Source of the DNA: Pseudobdellovibrionaceae bacterium
Lineage (GTDB): Bacteria > Bdellovibrionota > Bdellovibrionia > Bdellovibrionales > Bdellovibrionaceae
Reading direction: 5' to 3'
Assembly: GCA_947449255.1 (NCBI GenBank)
Contig: CANFQX010000004.1
Location: 62,001 to 126,000 of the forward strand
DNA length: 64,000 nucleotides
Program-made: the position numbers and the translations under genes
Shown: one piece after another, positions 7,168 through 16,254 of the stretch
Layout: every line of letters begins with the position of its first letter
Numbering within the stretch: the first letter of the stretch is position 1
Notes under the pieces: generated by a model
What the model was told of the DNA's origin: nothing
Database searches by the model: none
Seen by the model: only the letters and a program-made list of their open reading frames with translations

Positions 7168-9491
7168 ATCAATTCAAAATAAAAATTACATGTGCTTCTA
7201 TTTTTCTATCTCTAAGCTTTTCCCTTGTTGGAATCAAATCTCGACTTAAAAAAATATTGAGCCTCCTCTTTGTTTTTTCTTTTTTGGGCTGCACGACATC
7301 TTCTAACATAAAGAATCAACTGACAGATCTGATCGCTCATTCAAAAAATGCAAATCCGCCGGATGAAGGTTTTTTATTAAAATGGAAAGCTGCCAGTCTG
7401 CCCGAACAGGTAAAGCTATCGGCACAAAACAATGAATTGAATATTAAGTGGTGGACCGTATATCTTTCTAGCGCTGCCAAAATAAAAACCAATGCTCAGG
7501 AATCCTGCCTCGGCTTTAAGTCCCTTGCCCATGACCCAGAATTCCCACTCAATGAATTGGCTTTTCTTCGGGCGTCGCAGGCTTGTCCTTCAAATGAAAA
7601 CCTAACAGCTTCTAAAAAAGATCCAACAACTCACACTTCAGATTGGTATGAAGAACTCCGCGCTGATATTCAATTGCAGAAATCTCTTGAAACCCTTGAT
7701 ACTAAAGACGACATCAACGCACTCATAGAAAAATCACTGACGGAACCTAACAAAAAAAATAGAGAAGACTTTCTTTTGAAGGCACAGAGCTTAGCTCAAA
7801 AAATTTCACCCGAGGAAGACTCTAAGGAATTTTTAAGCAAAATTCAGATCTTGCTCTTTAAAAACTCGCCACGATTGATCCCTTCTCCATCGACAAAAGA
7901 ACTTAACTCTGTGGCTCTAGACTTTCGTTTTCATCGCAATTTTGATAAGGCCCTGGAAATCTATAAAACTATCGTTGCCAACCCAAAGTCTTCATCCGAT
8001 GAGATTTTCCAGGCACTAAAAAATATTCGAATAACTTTCAAGGTAGCGCAAAGGCGAAATGATTATATCAATGCGACCTCGGATCTTGTGAATTGGGCTA
8101 AAAAACAATACAAGGCGGACAAAAAAAATCGCAAATCTCTGGCCCACTTTCATGACACTCAAGTCCTTTTAGCGCGAACACTTTGGACCGAGGACCAAGT
8201 TTCTCAGGCCATGCAAATTTTAAAGGAAACTCAACACTTGTTGCAAGGAAGCTACCCCATGGATGAGGTCTATTTCATTATGGGCCGGATGGAGGAGGAG
8301 GAAGGACACTTCGATAAAGCCTGGGGATATTATGATGCAGCTTCGAAACAAGCCCCAAGTCAGCCCAGTCTTCGTGCCAAGTTAATCTGGCTCAAGGCTT
8401 GGACCTCCTACAAACTTGGTAACTTCGAAGAAGCGCGCTCGAGCCTTGAATCCCTCAAAGAGCCAAAGAATGATCCAGCTGACAAAGCCAAAGCCCAATT
8501 CTGGCTTGCTAGAAGCCTCTCCCACCTCAATCAAAAAGCATTGGCCCAAGCAGAGCTTGAAAGTCTCATCAAAGAAGACGGCTTGGGGTATTATGGAATG
8601 CTTGCCCATCGCGAATTAGGGCAAGCCTTTGCTGAAATTAAAATCAACACCCTTGAAGAACATCCTTCGATGGGCAACTCTGAAACAGAAAATAAAGTAA
8701 AACAACTCTCTCTTTTAGATATCAGTCAGCTTCCGAAAAACTTTTCTATGGAAATTGAATGGCTGATCGCACTGGATGAAAAATCATTTGCTGAAAAGGC
8801 CCTAGGCGAAGCCGTTGAATTTCTAAAAAAAGACAAAACCGTTTCGGAATCTACGTGGCTGAACATTTCATCAGCCTTTGCGCGCGCCGGACTTTATTTG
8901 CCACTTTTTGCCACCCTAGGAAGCCTTCCCCCAGAAATCAAAGACCAGCTCCTGAGCAGTCATCCTGACTTATTATTCCCACAGCCCTTTGCCGGAATCG
9001 TCAATGCAGCCTCAGTCCAAAGTGAAATACCACGGGAGTTCATTTACTCAATCATACGACAAGAATCTGCATTTAATCCCGAAGCTCGCAGCGCTGCTGA
9101 TGCCTTTGGCTTGATGCAATTGCTACCCAGCGTTTCTAAAAACATCGCCGAAAAACACAACTTAAAATACAGTGAGGCCACAGACCTCTACAAACCAGAA
9201 ATCAATATTCCTCTAGGGTCCTTTGAACTTAAAAACTTGATGAAAAAATACAACAACCAATATATTCTTGCCGTCTCAGGATACAACGCAAATGACAGTG
9301 CCATTCGCGGGTGGCTCAACACGCGCTTTAGACCAGACCCTATCGAATTTATTGAAGAGATCCCCTACGATGAAACCCGCGCCTACATCAAACTCACAAT
9401 GAGGAATTATGTTTTTTACCGCAGACTTCTCAGTCCCGGCTCAAAAATAATTTTTCCTGAGGAGTTGTTAAAACTCCTCAGTACCAAATGA
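7158..9491 (+). CDS. Soluble lytic murein transglycosylase (Slt70-like), lipoprotein
   Basis: 777 residues. The N-terminus has two hydrophobic stretches, the second ending in a lipobox-like FLGC at about residues 44-47, so the mature protein is probably a lipoprotein. Residues 100-580 are helical, TPR-like repeats (for example PMDEVYFIMGRMEEEEGHFDKAW), as in the Slt70 U-domain. The C-terminal GEWL domain has the catalytic Glu in RQESAFNPEARS followed by AFGLMQLLP and SGYNA. It cleaves peptidoglycan to 1,6-anhydromuramyl products. No in-frame ATG or GTG lies nearer the lipobox, so 7158 is kept although its start codon is buried in a hairpin. Confidence 0.9.
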   Translation: MLRNQFKIKITCASIFLSLSFSLVGIKSRLKKILSLLFVFSFLGCTTSSNIKNQLTDLIAHSKNANPPDEGFLLKWKAASLPEQVKLSAQNNELNIKWWTVYLSSAAKIKTNAQESCLGFKSLAHDPEFPLNELAFLRASQACPSNENLTASKKDPTTHTSDWYEELRADIQLQKSLETLDTKDDINALIEKSLTEPNKKNREDFLLKAQSLAQKISPEEDSKEFLSKIQILLFKNSPRLIPSPSTKELNSVALDFRFHRNFDKALEIYKTIVANPKSSSDEIFQALKNIRITFKVAQRRNDYINATSDLVNWAKKQYKADKKNRKSLAHFHDTQVLLARTLWTEDQVSQAMQILKETQHLLQGSYPMDEVYFIMGRMEEEEGHFDKAWGYYDAASKQAPSQPSLRAKLIWLKAWTSYKLGNFEEARSSLESLKEPKNDPADKAKAQFWLARSLSHLNQKALAQAELESLIKEDGLGYYGMLAHRELGQAFAEIKINTLEEHPSMGNSETENKVKQLSLLDISQLPKNFSMEIEWLIALDEKSFAEKALGEAVEFLKKDKTVSESTWLNISSAFARAGLYLPLFATLGSLPPEIKDQLLSSHPDLLFPQPFAGIVNAASVQSEIPREFIYSIIRQESAFNPEARSAADAFGLMQLLPSVSKNIAEKHNLKYSEATDLYKPEINIPLGSFELKNLMKKYNNQYILAVSGYNANDSAIRGWLNTRFRPDPIEFIEEIPYDETRAYIKLTMRNYVFYRRLLSPGSKIIFPEELLKLLSTK
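9457..9481. other. Hairpin at the end of the transglycosylase gene
   Basis: Perfect 10-bp arms CTGAGGAGTT and AACTCCTCAG with a GTTAA loop, within the last codons of the gene and between convergent genes. There is no T-run on the plus strand. It may stabilise the 3' end or terminate with help. Confidence 0.55.
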
Positions 9492-9525
9492 AGACAACAA
9501 GGGTGGGCCTCTAAAGTACAAGAAA

Positions 9526-10095
9526 CTATCGATGCAAATGATGACCTGAGTTGCCTACGATTTGCATAGAGCTCACTTGCGGACCTTTTTCACCAAGAGA
9601 CTCTGAAAATCGAACTTCTTGGCCTACTTTCAATTTTTCGAATTCTCCATTTAACAAAGAATTTCGATGAAAGTAAATTTCACGGTCGTCCTCAGTTAAA
9701 ACAAATCCACAGTCATCAAAATCTATAATACGTACAATTTTCGCATGTGCTGGTCCAACTTTTTCTTTCACTCGCCCTTCACGAATACGGGTGAAGTCCT
9801 CAAGTTTTCTTTTGGCGGAATCAAAGGCATCCCGAAGGGCTACATAAATATCTTCATGGGCATGATTTTTTTCTGGTTCCTTATCAATGAAGATGTCACC
9901 CCCAGGCATATGCAAGCGAATTTTTATATGATAAATTCCTCCCTTTTGATGTTTGCGATGGGGATGCGAAATCACCACATTGCAAGACATAATCCGGCCA
10001 TATATTTTTTCGATATGCTCAACATATTCCCAGACGGCTGCGGAAACTGCTGTAGACTCTGAGAACCCAAGGTATTGAATTTTTAAATCAATCAT
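9526..10095 (-). CDS. Ribosome hibernation factor (HPF/RaiA)-cold-shock domain fusion
   Basis: The start is set at the second ATG (MIDLKIQYLGF) because GGAG lies six bases upstream of it. Residues about 1-105 form an HPF/RaiA domain: a beta strand IDLKIQYLG, a helix with VWEYVEHIEKIYG, CNVVISHPH, YHIKIRLHMPGG, and a second helix DIYVALRDAFDSAKRKLEDF. Residues about 115-185 form a cold-shock OB fold: AKIVRIIDFDDCGFV (replacing the usual GxGFI RNP1 region), EIYFHRNSLL and LKVGQEVRF. HPF blocks ribosomes in stationary phase; the added domain should bind RNA. It ends convergent to the transglycosylase gene. Confidence 0.88.
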   Translation of the reverse strand: MIDLKIQYLGFSESTAVSAAVWEYVEHIEKIYGRIMSCNVVISHPHRKHQKGGIYHIKIRLHMPGGDIFIDKEPEKNHAHEDIYVALRDAFDSAKRKLEDFTRIREGRVKEKVGPAHAKIVRIIDFDDCGFVLTEDDREIYFHRNSLLNGEFEKLKVGQEVRFSESLGEKGPQVSSMQIVGNSGHHLHR

Positions 10096-10477
10096 AATCA
10101 TCTCCAGGAAATTGATTTGTTAGATCTATCTTAATCGAATTTTATAAAAAATCTCTGTGCACTTCTACACACCTTTTATGAAATTTGCCTTTTAACAAAA
10201 AATTTTTTATTTCAGAAAGAAGACTACGTCTTATTCATATCGTTTCATTTCAGGACACTGAGACTAAGTCACTGAGAGTCTTGGTTTTCAGCGCTTACAA
10301 ATAATTGAACAACTAGGCTGAACTGCCTCAAAAAATGCCTATCATCTGTAATCTTCCATCTTGATCTAAAATGAATTCTACCGATAAGACTCCTAAGAGC
10401 TGGTCATATTTTTCTGGCTCTTCACCGGATTCATCCTGACTTTAAAATCTTGATAATCCTAATAAGGAGCTCTCTTC
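10096..10477. other. Non-coding gap between the HPF fusion and the subtilase
   Basis: No gene recognised in these 382 bases. Visible elements are AAGAC-TAC-GTCTT (10220-10232) and a direct repeat CACTGAGA at 10256-10263 and 10270-10277 (14-bp period). AAGGAG, nine bases before the subtilase ATG, is the only clear signal. The region must hold promoters for both divergent genes. Confidence 0.6.
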
Positions 10478-11986
10478 ATGTTTTCTCGCAAATGGTGGAT
10501 TACATTTGGTGTTTTCGGTCTCCTTTTTTTTAGCGGACTGGGTGCTTATATTTTCTTTGATCAACGACAAAATCCAGAAGACTATTCCCCCGCTCGCTCC
10601 CAAAGCTCACAAAAAGATTTAAGTTCAAAAAAACCAAAATTTTCTCAAAAAGACAGTCCTCGCGGTCTGGAAAACTCTTTCATTACTTCCAAGACTGATA
10701 AAGTCGAAGATGAACCCAGTGCCCTCTTCAATGACCCTGCCATTTCACAAGCCTGGGGGTTAAAAAAATCAGACGCAGCCAGAGCCTGGTCCATCACGAA
10801 AGGCAGTAAAGATATTCTGGTCGCAATCATCGACACAGGAATAGATGTCGACCATGAAGATCTGCGCCACAACGTCTGGGTCAATAGCGGCGAAACAGGC
10901 CGTGACAAACAAGGCCATGATAAATCGACAAATGGAATTGATGATGATGGCAATGGTTTCATTGATGATTTACATGGTTGGAATTTTGTCTCAAATAACA
11001 ACAAGCTTGATGACAATCACGGCCATGGAACACATATCGCCGGTATTGTTGGCGCGGAAGCTGGCAACGGACTGGGCATTATTGGAATTTCTCCACAAGT
11101 GAGTCTGATGATTTTAAAATATTATGACCCCAAAGTTCCAAATACGGACAACTTAAGAAACACTGTTGCTGCAATTAGATACGCCGTAAAAATGGGTGCC
11201 AATATTATTAACTATTCCGGTGGGGGCACTGAATTTTCTCAAGAAGAACATGATGCTGTCGCTGAAGCCGAAAGAAAAGGCATCCTGTTTGTTGCCGCTG
11301 CCGGCAACGAACGTTCCAATTCAGATCAACATCATTACTACCCGGCTGATTATAAACTTAGAAATATAATCTCCGTCACAGCAATTGATCCCTCAACGCA
11401 AGTCCTTTCTTCATCGAACTACGGAGTCGATACTGTTGATATCGCAGCTCCAGGACAAAATATTCTTTCTTGCCTGCCAGGCAATGCCTATGGATACATG
11501 ACCGGGACATCTCAGGCAACGGCCTTTGTCACGGGTGCTGCGGCACTGGTGATGGCTCACAAACAGTCCTTCAAGGCGGAAGATGTAAAAAAATACATCC
11601 TATCAACTGGAGATGCACAAACTCAGCTTGCATTAAAAACAAAAACATCTCGGCAGCTGAATCTTTATAAAGCCTTAACTATTTTAGATCAGGGTGTTTC
11701 TGCAACTGGCGTTGTTGCTGCCAACACGCAAAATATGAAAACTTTTTCTGCCAATCCCAATGAAATAGAAAATGTAAATTCAAATACAAACCAAAAAAAT
11801 GACGAGGGCTCAGACAAAAGCGCCACAGAGATCAGCCACTTCGGCAAATCCTTAATGAGTGCGATGTCACCAAAGCCTGAGGGAAAAAGTAAGGCGCTCA
11901 AACCTGAAGGGCAAAAGCTTGAAGGCCACAAGCTTGAAAATCAAAAATTTGACTCAAATAAATTGGGTGCAAAACAAGAAAACTAG
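10478..11986 (+). CDS. Subtilisin-like serine protease (S8), membrane-anchored
   Basis: 502 residues. A short basic N-terminus and one hydrophobic segment (residues 8-27) give a signal-anchor or signal peptide. The S8 catalytic residues are visible: D119 in VAIIDTGID, H183 in HGHGTHIAG, the oxyanion N277 in AAAGNE and S345 in MTGTSQATAF. After the domain (about 400) comes an Asn/Lys/Ser-rich low-complexity tail with short PEG/LEG/LEN repeats near the C-terminus. A secreted or periplasmic protease is expected. The stop TAG shares its CTAG with the stop of the convergent pseudouridine synthase gene. Confidence 0.93.
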   Translation: MFSRKWWITFGVFGLLFFSGLGAYIFFDQRQNPEDYSPARSQSSQKDLSSKKPKFSQKDSPRGLENSFITSKTDKVEDEPSALFNDPAISQAWGLKKSDAARAWSITKGSKDILVAIIDTGIDVDHEDLRHNVWVNSGETGRDKQGHDKSTNGIDDDGNGFIDDLHGWNFVSNNNKLDDNHGHGTHIAGIVGAEAGNGLGIIGISPQVSLMILKYYDPKVPNTDNLRNTVAAIRYAVKMGANIINYSGGGTEFSQEEHDAVAEAERKGILFVAAAGNERSNSDQHHYYPADYKLRNIISVTAIDPSTQVLSSSNYGVDTVDIAAPGQNILSCLPGNAYGYMTGTSQATAFVTGAAALVMAHKQSFKAEDVKKYILSTGDAQTQLALKTKTSRQLNLYKALTILDQGVSATGVVAANTQNMKTFSANPNEIENVNSNTNQKNDEGSDKSATEISHFGKSLMSAMSPKPEGKSKALKPEGQKLEGHKLENQKFDSNKLGAKQEN

Positions 11987-12669
11987 GAAATCTCCTCAAA
12001 GACTTTAAAAAATTCATGAGGGATGGGAGCTTCAAATAAATGCTCACGGCCCTCAATGAAAATTTTTAAAGCCCTTGCATGCAAAAACATTCTATCGGTG
12101 CCATAAATATCTGACATTCGACTGTTGTATTTAGAATCTCCATACCGACTATCACCAACAATACTGTGATTATCCATGGCGGAGTGCTTGCGAATTTGAT
12201 GTTGCCTGCCTGTAAATAGCTTCACTTCAATCATAGATAGATATTGCGAAGATTTAATCAATCGATAATCCGTACGCGCCGAAATGCGGTCCTTGGCTGC
12301 GCCTTGAGGATTTTTTCGCCCCTCAGCCTTGTCAGAAATTGGTTTTGACCAACTTTCCCATTGCGATGAAGTATTGTCTGATATTTTGAGTGTTCCTCGT
12401 AAAATCGCCGTATAATTTTTTTCGCAGGTTTTTGATTGAAATTGCTCGGCCAATTCCTTTGCCGCTTTTGAATTCAAGGCTAAAATTAGAACCCCACTGG
12501 TTTCCTTATCTAATCGATGAACTAAAAAAAGGTCTTCAAATGTTCCCGGTTTAAGTTGCCTTCGAAGCAGGGCGCAGACATCTTGCGGGTCATTATGAAC
12601 ACTCACCCCCACGGGCTTGTTGATCACGATCCATGAAGTGCCTTGCGCAAGGATAGGCAACTGAATCAT
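11983..12669 (-). CDS. RluA-family pseudouridine synthase
   Basis: 228 residues. The catalytic motif is LVHRLDKETSGVLIL, containing the conserved Asp of RluA enzymes, and GRQHQIRKH follows as the family's second motif. There is no N-terminal S4 domain, so it resembles the short RluA/RluC-core type that modifies uridines in rRNA or tRNA; the exact target cannot be read from sequence. The start overlaps the helicase stop by ATGA (12666-12669), so it lies in the same operon as the helicase and the zinc-ribbon protein. Confidence 0.92.
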   Translation of the reverse strand: MIQLPILAQGTSWIVINKPVGVSVHNDPQDVCALLRRQLKPGTFEDLFLVHRLDKETSGVLILALNSKAAKELAEQFQSKTCEKNYTAILRGTLKISDNTSSQWESWSKPISDKAEGRKNPQGAAKDRISARTDYRLIKSSQYLSMIEVKLFTGRQHQIRKHSAMDNHSIVGDSRYGDSKYNSRMSDIYGTDRMFLHARALKIFIEGREHLFEAPIPHEFFKVFEEIS

Positions 12670-14717
12670 TTAATCACTGTTTTGCCGTTGGCCTTGTTTT
12701 CCAATTTACTATCTATCTTAAGATTCAAATTAGATAAAAAGCTCGAAACTAGATCTTCACGATCTTGTCCCGTCACAGGGCGAGCCCCCATTGGAAACTC
12801 TTTGTACAAGGCGACAGGAATTTCTAATAAAAACCTTGAAGGTGTCGAAGGTCTCACAACGCCATTTTTTTTACGTTGCTGACAACGAGACATCACTAAT
12901 TTTTGCTTCGCGCGAGTGACGCCAACGTAAAACAATCGACGTTCTTCATCGATATCCGAACCTAAATTTTTATGCGGCAACAAATCTTCTTCAAGACCCG
13001 CTAAAATCACTATTGGAAATTCCAAGCCTTTGGAAGCGTGTAAGGTCATGAGTTGAACCTTGTTCTGATTGGCTTCATCTTCATTGAGATCATCACGCAA
13101 GAGCATGCAATCAATAAAGCTTTTAATATATTCAACTTCATAGGCACGACGACCTAAATAGGAATCTAAAATCCTTCCAAGAATTTCAACCACCATCCAT
13201 TTTTTCTCAGCCCCCTTGGGGTCTGTGGCCGAGCCATAGACATAATCTCTATAGCCAAGGTCTGAAAAGATCTGAACCATTTTGGCTCCAGGTGAAGAAC
13301 CTACATTAAAATCTAAAATGTTTTTGGGAAGCTCCTCAATAAAATTCATTAAAAAATCAATGGCAAAGCCGGCTTTTTCTTGGATTTCAGCTTCTCGCCA
13401 TAATCGGCAGGCATCCATAAATGTAAGACGTTTTTTTTGCGAGTACTCTGTCAGCTTATCCAACGTTGTGTCACCCACTCCACGGGGCGGGACATTGATA
13501 ATTCGTCTTAAGGACACTTCATTGGGCGCCAAAGATTGCTTTAGGTAGGCCATCAAATCTTTGATCTCTTTACGATCAAAGATAGAGGTCCCACCTGAGA
13601 TGTTGTAGGCTATGCCGGCCCTACGCAATGAAGACTCAATCAAACCTCCTTGAGTGTTTGATCTGTACAAGATTGCTAAATCCTTGAGCTGAAAATCCTG
13701 ACGTTGAAAGTGCAATATTTCACTGACTACGAATTCGCACTCATCTTCTTCACGCTCTAGGATAAAAACTTCGGGCAACTCACCCGTTGTCTGAGAGGCC
13801 TCCGCTTTAAGAACTTTTCCATGACGATTTTTATTTTTTGAAATGGCCGCATTAGCGACATCTAAGATTTCTGAAGAAGAGCGATAGTTTCTTTCTAACT
13901 TGATCACCTCGCAGTTTTTAAATTCCTGAGGGAAATTTAGAATATTTTTTACCTCAGCACCCCTCCACCCATAAATGGACTGGTCATCGTCGCCAACCAC
14001 GGTGATATTATTATGAGCTTTGCTAATTTGATGAATCAAATCCATTTGCATGCGGTTGGTGTCTTGAAACTCATCCACCATCAGCTGAGAAAACTGATTT
14101 TGAACTTTCTCAAGGATTTCCGGATGCTCCTTAAATAACTGTAAGGGCTTAATCAAAAGCCCTTCGAAATCCACAACACCCAAGTGTTCTAGGCGCTTTG
14201 CGAATTTTGGCGTCAAGATTTCAACCATTTCATGGTATTCGTCAAAGCCCTCGGTCACTGGTGCTAAACCTGTGCGCCGATCGTTGATCATCGATAATAT
14301 TTTATCGAGATCAAATTTATCTTTTCCAGAATTTTTAATATCTTTGATCAATTCTTTTAAAACAGCATTGCAATCGGTCTGATCGACAATACCAAAATAA
14401 GGGGATAGACCTGCATGCTTATGAAAGCGACGTAATATTTGCAACCCAAAGGAATGAAAAGTTCCAGCCCACAAGCCATTGCCAGCGCTGCCCAACTTAT
14501 GACTCACGCGGTGCTTGAGTTCTCTGGCTGATTTATTTGTAAAGGTCAATACACAGACTTCAGAAGCCTGTGCCACTTTTTCTGAAATCATGCGCCCAGT
14601 TCTGGAAACCAAAACAGTCGTTTTTCCCGAGCCAGCGCCTGCTAAAATAAGCAAAGGGCCGTAATTGTGCTTTACGGCCTTTTGTTGCTCAGGGTTTAAT
14701 CCTTTAAGCCAATCCAA
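12666..14717 (-). CDS. Rep/UvrD-family superfamily 1 DNA helicase
   Basis: 683 residues with all SF1A motifs: Q-motif NPEQQKAV, motif I LAGAGSGKTT, motif II MVDEFQDTN, motif III GDDDQSIYGWRGA, LERNYRSS (IV), LMTLHASKGLEFPIV (V) and RRLFYVGVTRAKQKL (VI). It unwinds DNA 3' to 5' in repair or replication restart. It ends soon after motif VI with an unstructured tail. The ~70-residue Tudor-like C-terminal domain of UvrD/PcrA, which binds RNA polymerase, is absent; the length fits Rep. The gene immediately upstream encodes a small protein with a Tudor-like segment. Confidence 0.94.
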   Translation of the reverse strand: MDWLKGLNPEQQKAVKHNYGPLLILAGAGSGKTTVLVSRTGRMISEKVAQASEVCVLTFTNKSARELKHRVSHKLGSAGNGLWAGTFHSFGLQILRRFHKHAGLSPYFGIVDQTDCNAVLKELIKDIKNSGKDKFDLDKILSMINDRRTGLAPVTEGFDEYHEMVEILTPKFAKRLEHLGVVDFEGLLIKPLQLFKEHPEILEKVQNQFSQLMVDEFQDTNRMQMDLIHQISKAHNNITVVGDDDQSIYGWRGAEVKNILNFPQEFKNCEVIKLERNYRSSSEILDVANAAISKNKNRHGKVLKAEASQTTGELPEVFILEREEDECEFVVSEILHFQRQDFQLKDLAILYRSNTQGGLIESSLRRAGIAYNISGGTSIFDRKEIKDLMAYLKQSLAPNEVSLRRIINVPPRGVGDTTLDKLTEYSQKKRLTFMDACRLWREAEIQEKAGFAIDFLMNFIEELPKNILDFNVGSSPGAKMVQIFSDLGYRDYVYGSATDPKGAEKKWMVVEILGRILDSYLGRRAYEVEYIKSFIDCMLLRDDLNEDEANQNKVQLMTLHASKGLEFPIVILAGLEEDLLPHKNLGSDIDEERRLFYVGVTRAKQKLVMSRCQQRKKNGVVRPSTPSRFLLEIPVALYKEFPMGARPVTGQDREDLVSSFLSNLNLKIDSKLENKANGKTVIK

Positions 14718-14735
14718 ATTATTTTTTCCTATACC

Positions 14736-15176
14736 CTAAACGCGATTATGAATCAAAGAGCGGACTTCATCTTCAAAGACCACTTCAATTTTATCATTCA
14801 TTGCATCTTTGATGAATCCCATCCCAAATTTAGGATGTTGCAATTTAGTGTTTTTATTGAACTTGGATTTCATATTGTAAGTCACCATGGGAACTGTTTC
14901 ATTCGACATCAACATGTCGTATTCATTGCGATGACTTGATTTTCTTGATTTAACAGATTCCTCACGCTTTTTAGCAGCGACTCCAGTGAGTGGCTTACCG
15001 GCACGAGTTTGTGATTTTGGAAGAGAATATGATTTCTGAGAACCACAAATTTCACATTTGATTTTTGCAGCCGTCGCCGAAGTGTGGGCTAAAACCACAT
15101 GATATCTATCAGCATCACATTTTTTACAAAATGCAAAAAAAGATTTCGCGACGGGGGGGAGAGTGTTCATCGTCAT
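14736..15176 (-). CDS. Zinc-ribbon plus Tudor-like (DUF3553/PcrA-CTD-like) small protein
   Basis: 146 residues. Near the N-terminus are two CxxC pairs (FCKKCDA and CEICGS, residues about 16-44), a zinc ribbon. The middle (48-105) is basic and probably disordered. The C-terminus reads LQHPKFGMGFIKDAMNDKIEVVFED, then RSLIHN, close to the HPxFGxGxV...KVxVxF pattern of DUF3553 and of the PcrA/UvrD C-terminal Tudor domain. The start is supported by AGGAAG upstream. It ends 18 bp before the helicase gene, so they are likely cotranscribed. Domain calls come from visible motifs; the link to helicase or RNA polymerase is inference. Confidence 0.7.
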   Translation of the reverse strand: MTMNTLPPVAKSFFAFCKKCDADRYHVVLAHTSATAAKIKCEICGSQKSYSLPKSQTRAGKPLTGVAAKKREESVKSRKSSHRNEYDMLMSNETVPMVTYNMKSKFNKNTKLQHPKFGMGFIKDAMNDKIEVVFEDEVRSLIHNRV

Positions 15177-15267
15177 TATTTCTTCCTATCTCGTTTAGTT
15201 TCTCGAAACACCATTAATTTTATTTACAATTCAAAATTCAACTCAAACTCTTTGCTTTCATTGCTTT

Positions 15268-16200
15268 TTAAAACTGCAACTTAGAGCGATAAATTAGCAA
15301 CTTCTCGTTCAAGTCCTTTTGGGCAATCTCACCCGTATTTAAAAAAAAGGGACCCTGCCCTGATTCTATTTTCCTTTGCAGATCCAGCATACTGCTTTCA
15401 CTTTGAGGATCTATGTACTCATCCGTGGAGCCATAAGCCTCCAAAAAGGCCAAATCTGGCTCTTTATTGAAAAACTTCTCCCAACAGTGGGTATTGACCT
15501 GAACTCGATAAGTTATAGTCTTAGCATGAGAATGCACTGGAGCGTAAGCCCCAATCACCTCTAAATGACCATAATGCGAATGAAGTTTTAATGCCGGGCT
15601 GCCCCATTGGGTCATTCCAGTGCATTGCTGGACATTGGCATACCATAAACCAAAGGCTTTGGACATAAAACCCAGTCCATAAAGCTGTTCTTCTTTAGGC
15701 AGCAGCGAATTCACTGAGCACAAATTATGGGCAGCCCACTCCCCTTTGTGCATGGTGGGAATAATAATAAAAAGCGACAAGGGCACCCAATCGAGTTCAT
15801 CGAGAGATTCAACCTCTTTGAGTACTTTTGAGGTTCGAATAGGGCTTCCCGTTGCCGGAAACTTTTTTGGATCTAAGATTTCTCGAAGTATTTTTGAAAG
15901 TGCCCGGGGCTTTATTGCAAAGCCAGCTACAAAACCGGGGACGACTGCGCAATCATAAAAAACCCAGCGAGGCATTGCCATGTTCGAAGGGCCAAAGGCC
16001 CTTTCTTCCAACGAGTAGATGCGATCCGCAAAGGCAATCTCTCTGACATCAAGAGGATCCTTAATAATAGGATTTTGAGGAAACCAATCCAAGCGATGAA
16101 AAGATCCGGGCTGAGCAATTTTATTTTCATGCCGAACGAAAACATACGGCTTAATATCTTCACTGTTCATCCAGCTTGCTTTTTTTAAAAGCTCATTCAT
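15268..16200 (-). CDS. Uncharacterised 310-residue cytoplasmic protein
   Basis: I do not recognise the family with confidence. No signal peptide or membrane segment is visible. It has two His-rich strands, LKLHSHYGHLEV and APVHSHAK, and a central WVPLSLFIIIPTMHKGEW stretch. The layout faintly recalls acetoacetate-decarboxylase-like folds, which I cannot verify. It lies 54 bp downstream of fumC on the same strand and is probably the last gene of an SDR-fumC-this-gene operon. Codon use looks like that of its neighbours. Confidence 0.75.
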   Translation of the reverse strand: MNELLKKASWMNSEDIKPYVFVRHENKIAQPGSFHRLDWFPQNPIIKDPLDVREIAFADRIYSLEERAFGPSNMAMPRWVFYDCAVVPGFVAGFAIKPRALSKILREILDPKKFPATGSPIRTSKVLKEVESLDELDWVPLSLFIIIPTMHKGEWAAHNLCSVNSLLPKEEQLYGLGFMSKAFGLWYANVQQCTGMTQWGSPALKLHSHYGHLEVIGAYAPVHSHAKTITYRVQVNTHCWEKFFNKEPDLAFLEAYGSTDEYIDPQSESSMLDLQRKIESGQGPFFLNTGEIAQKDLNEKLLIYRSKLQF

Positions 16201-16254
16201 TTAAAATTACCTCTTCACTCAATTCGCACTCAATCCAAAAACGACCAGTTGGAA

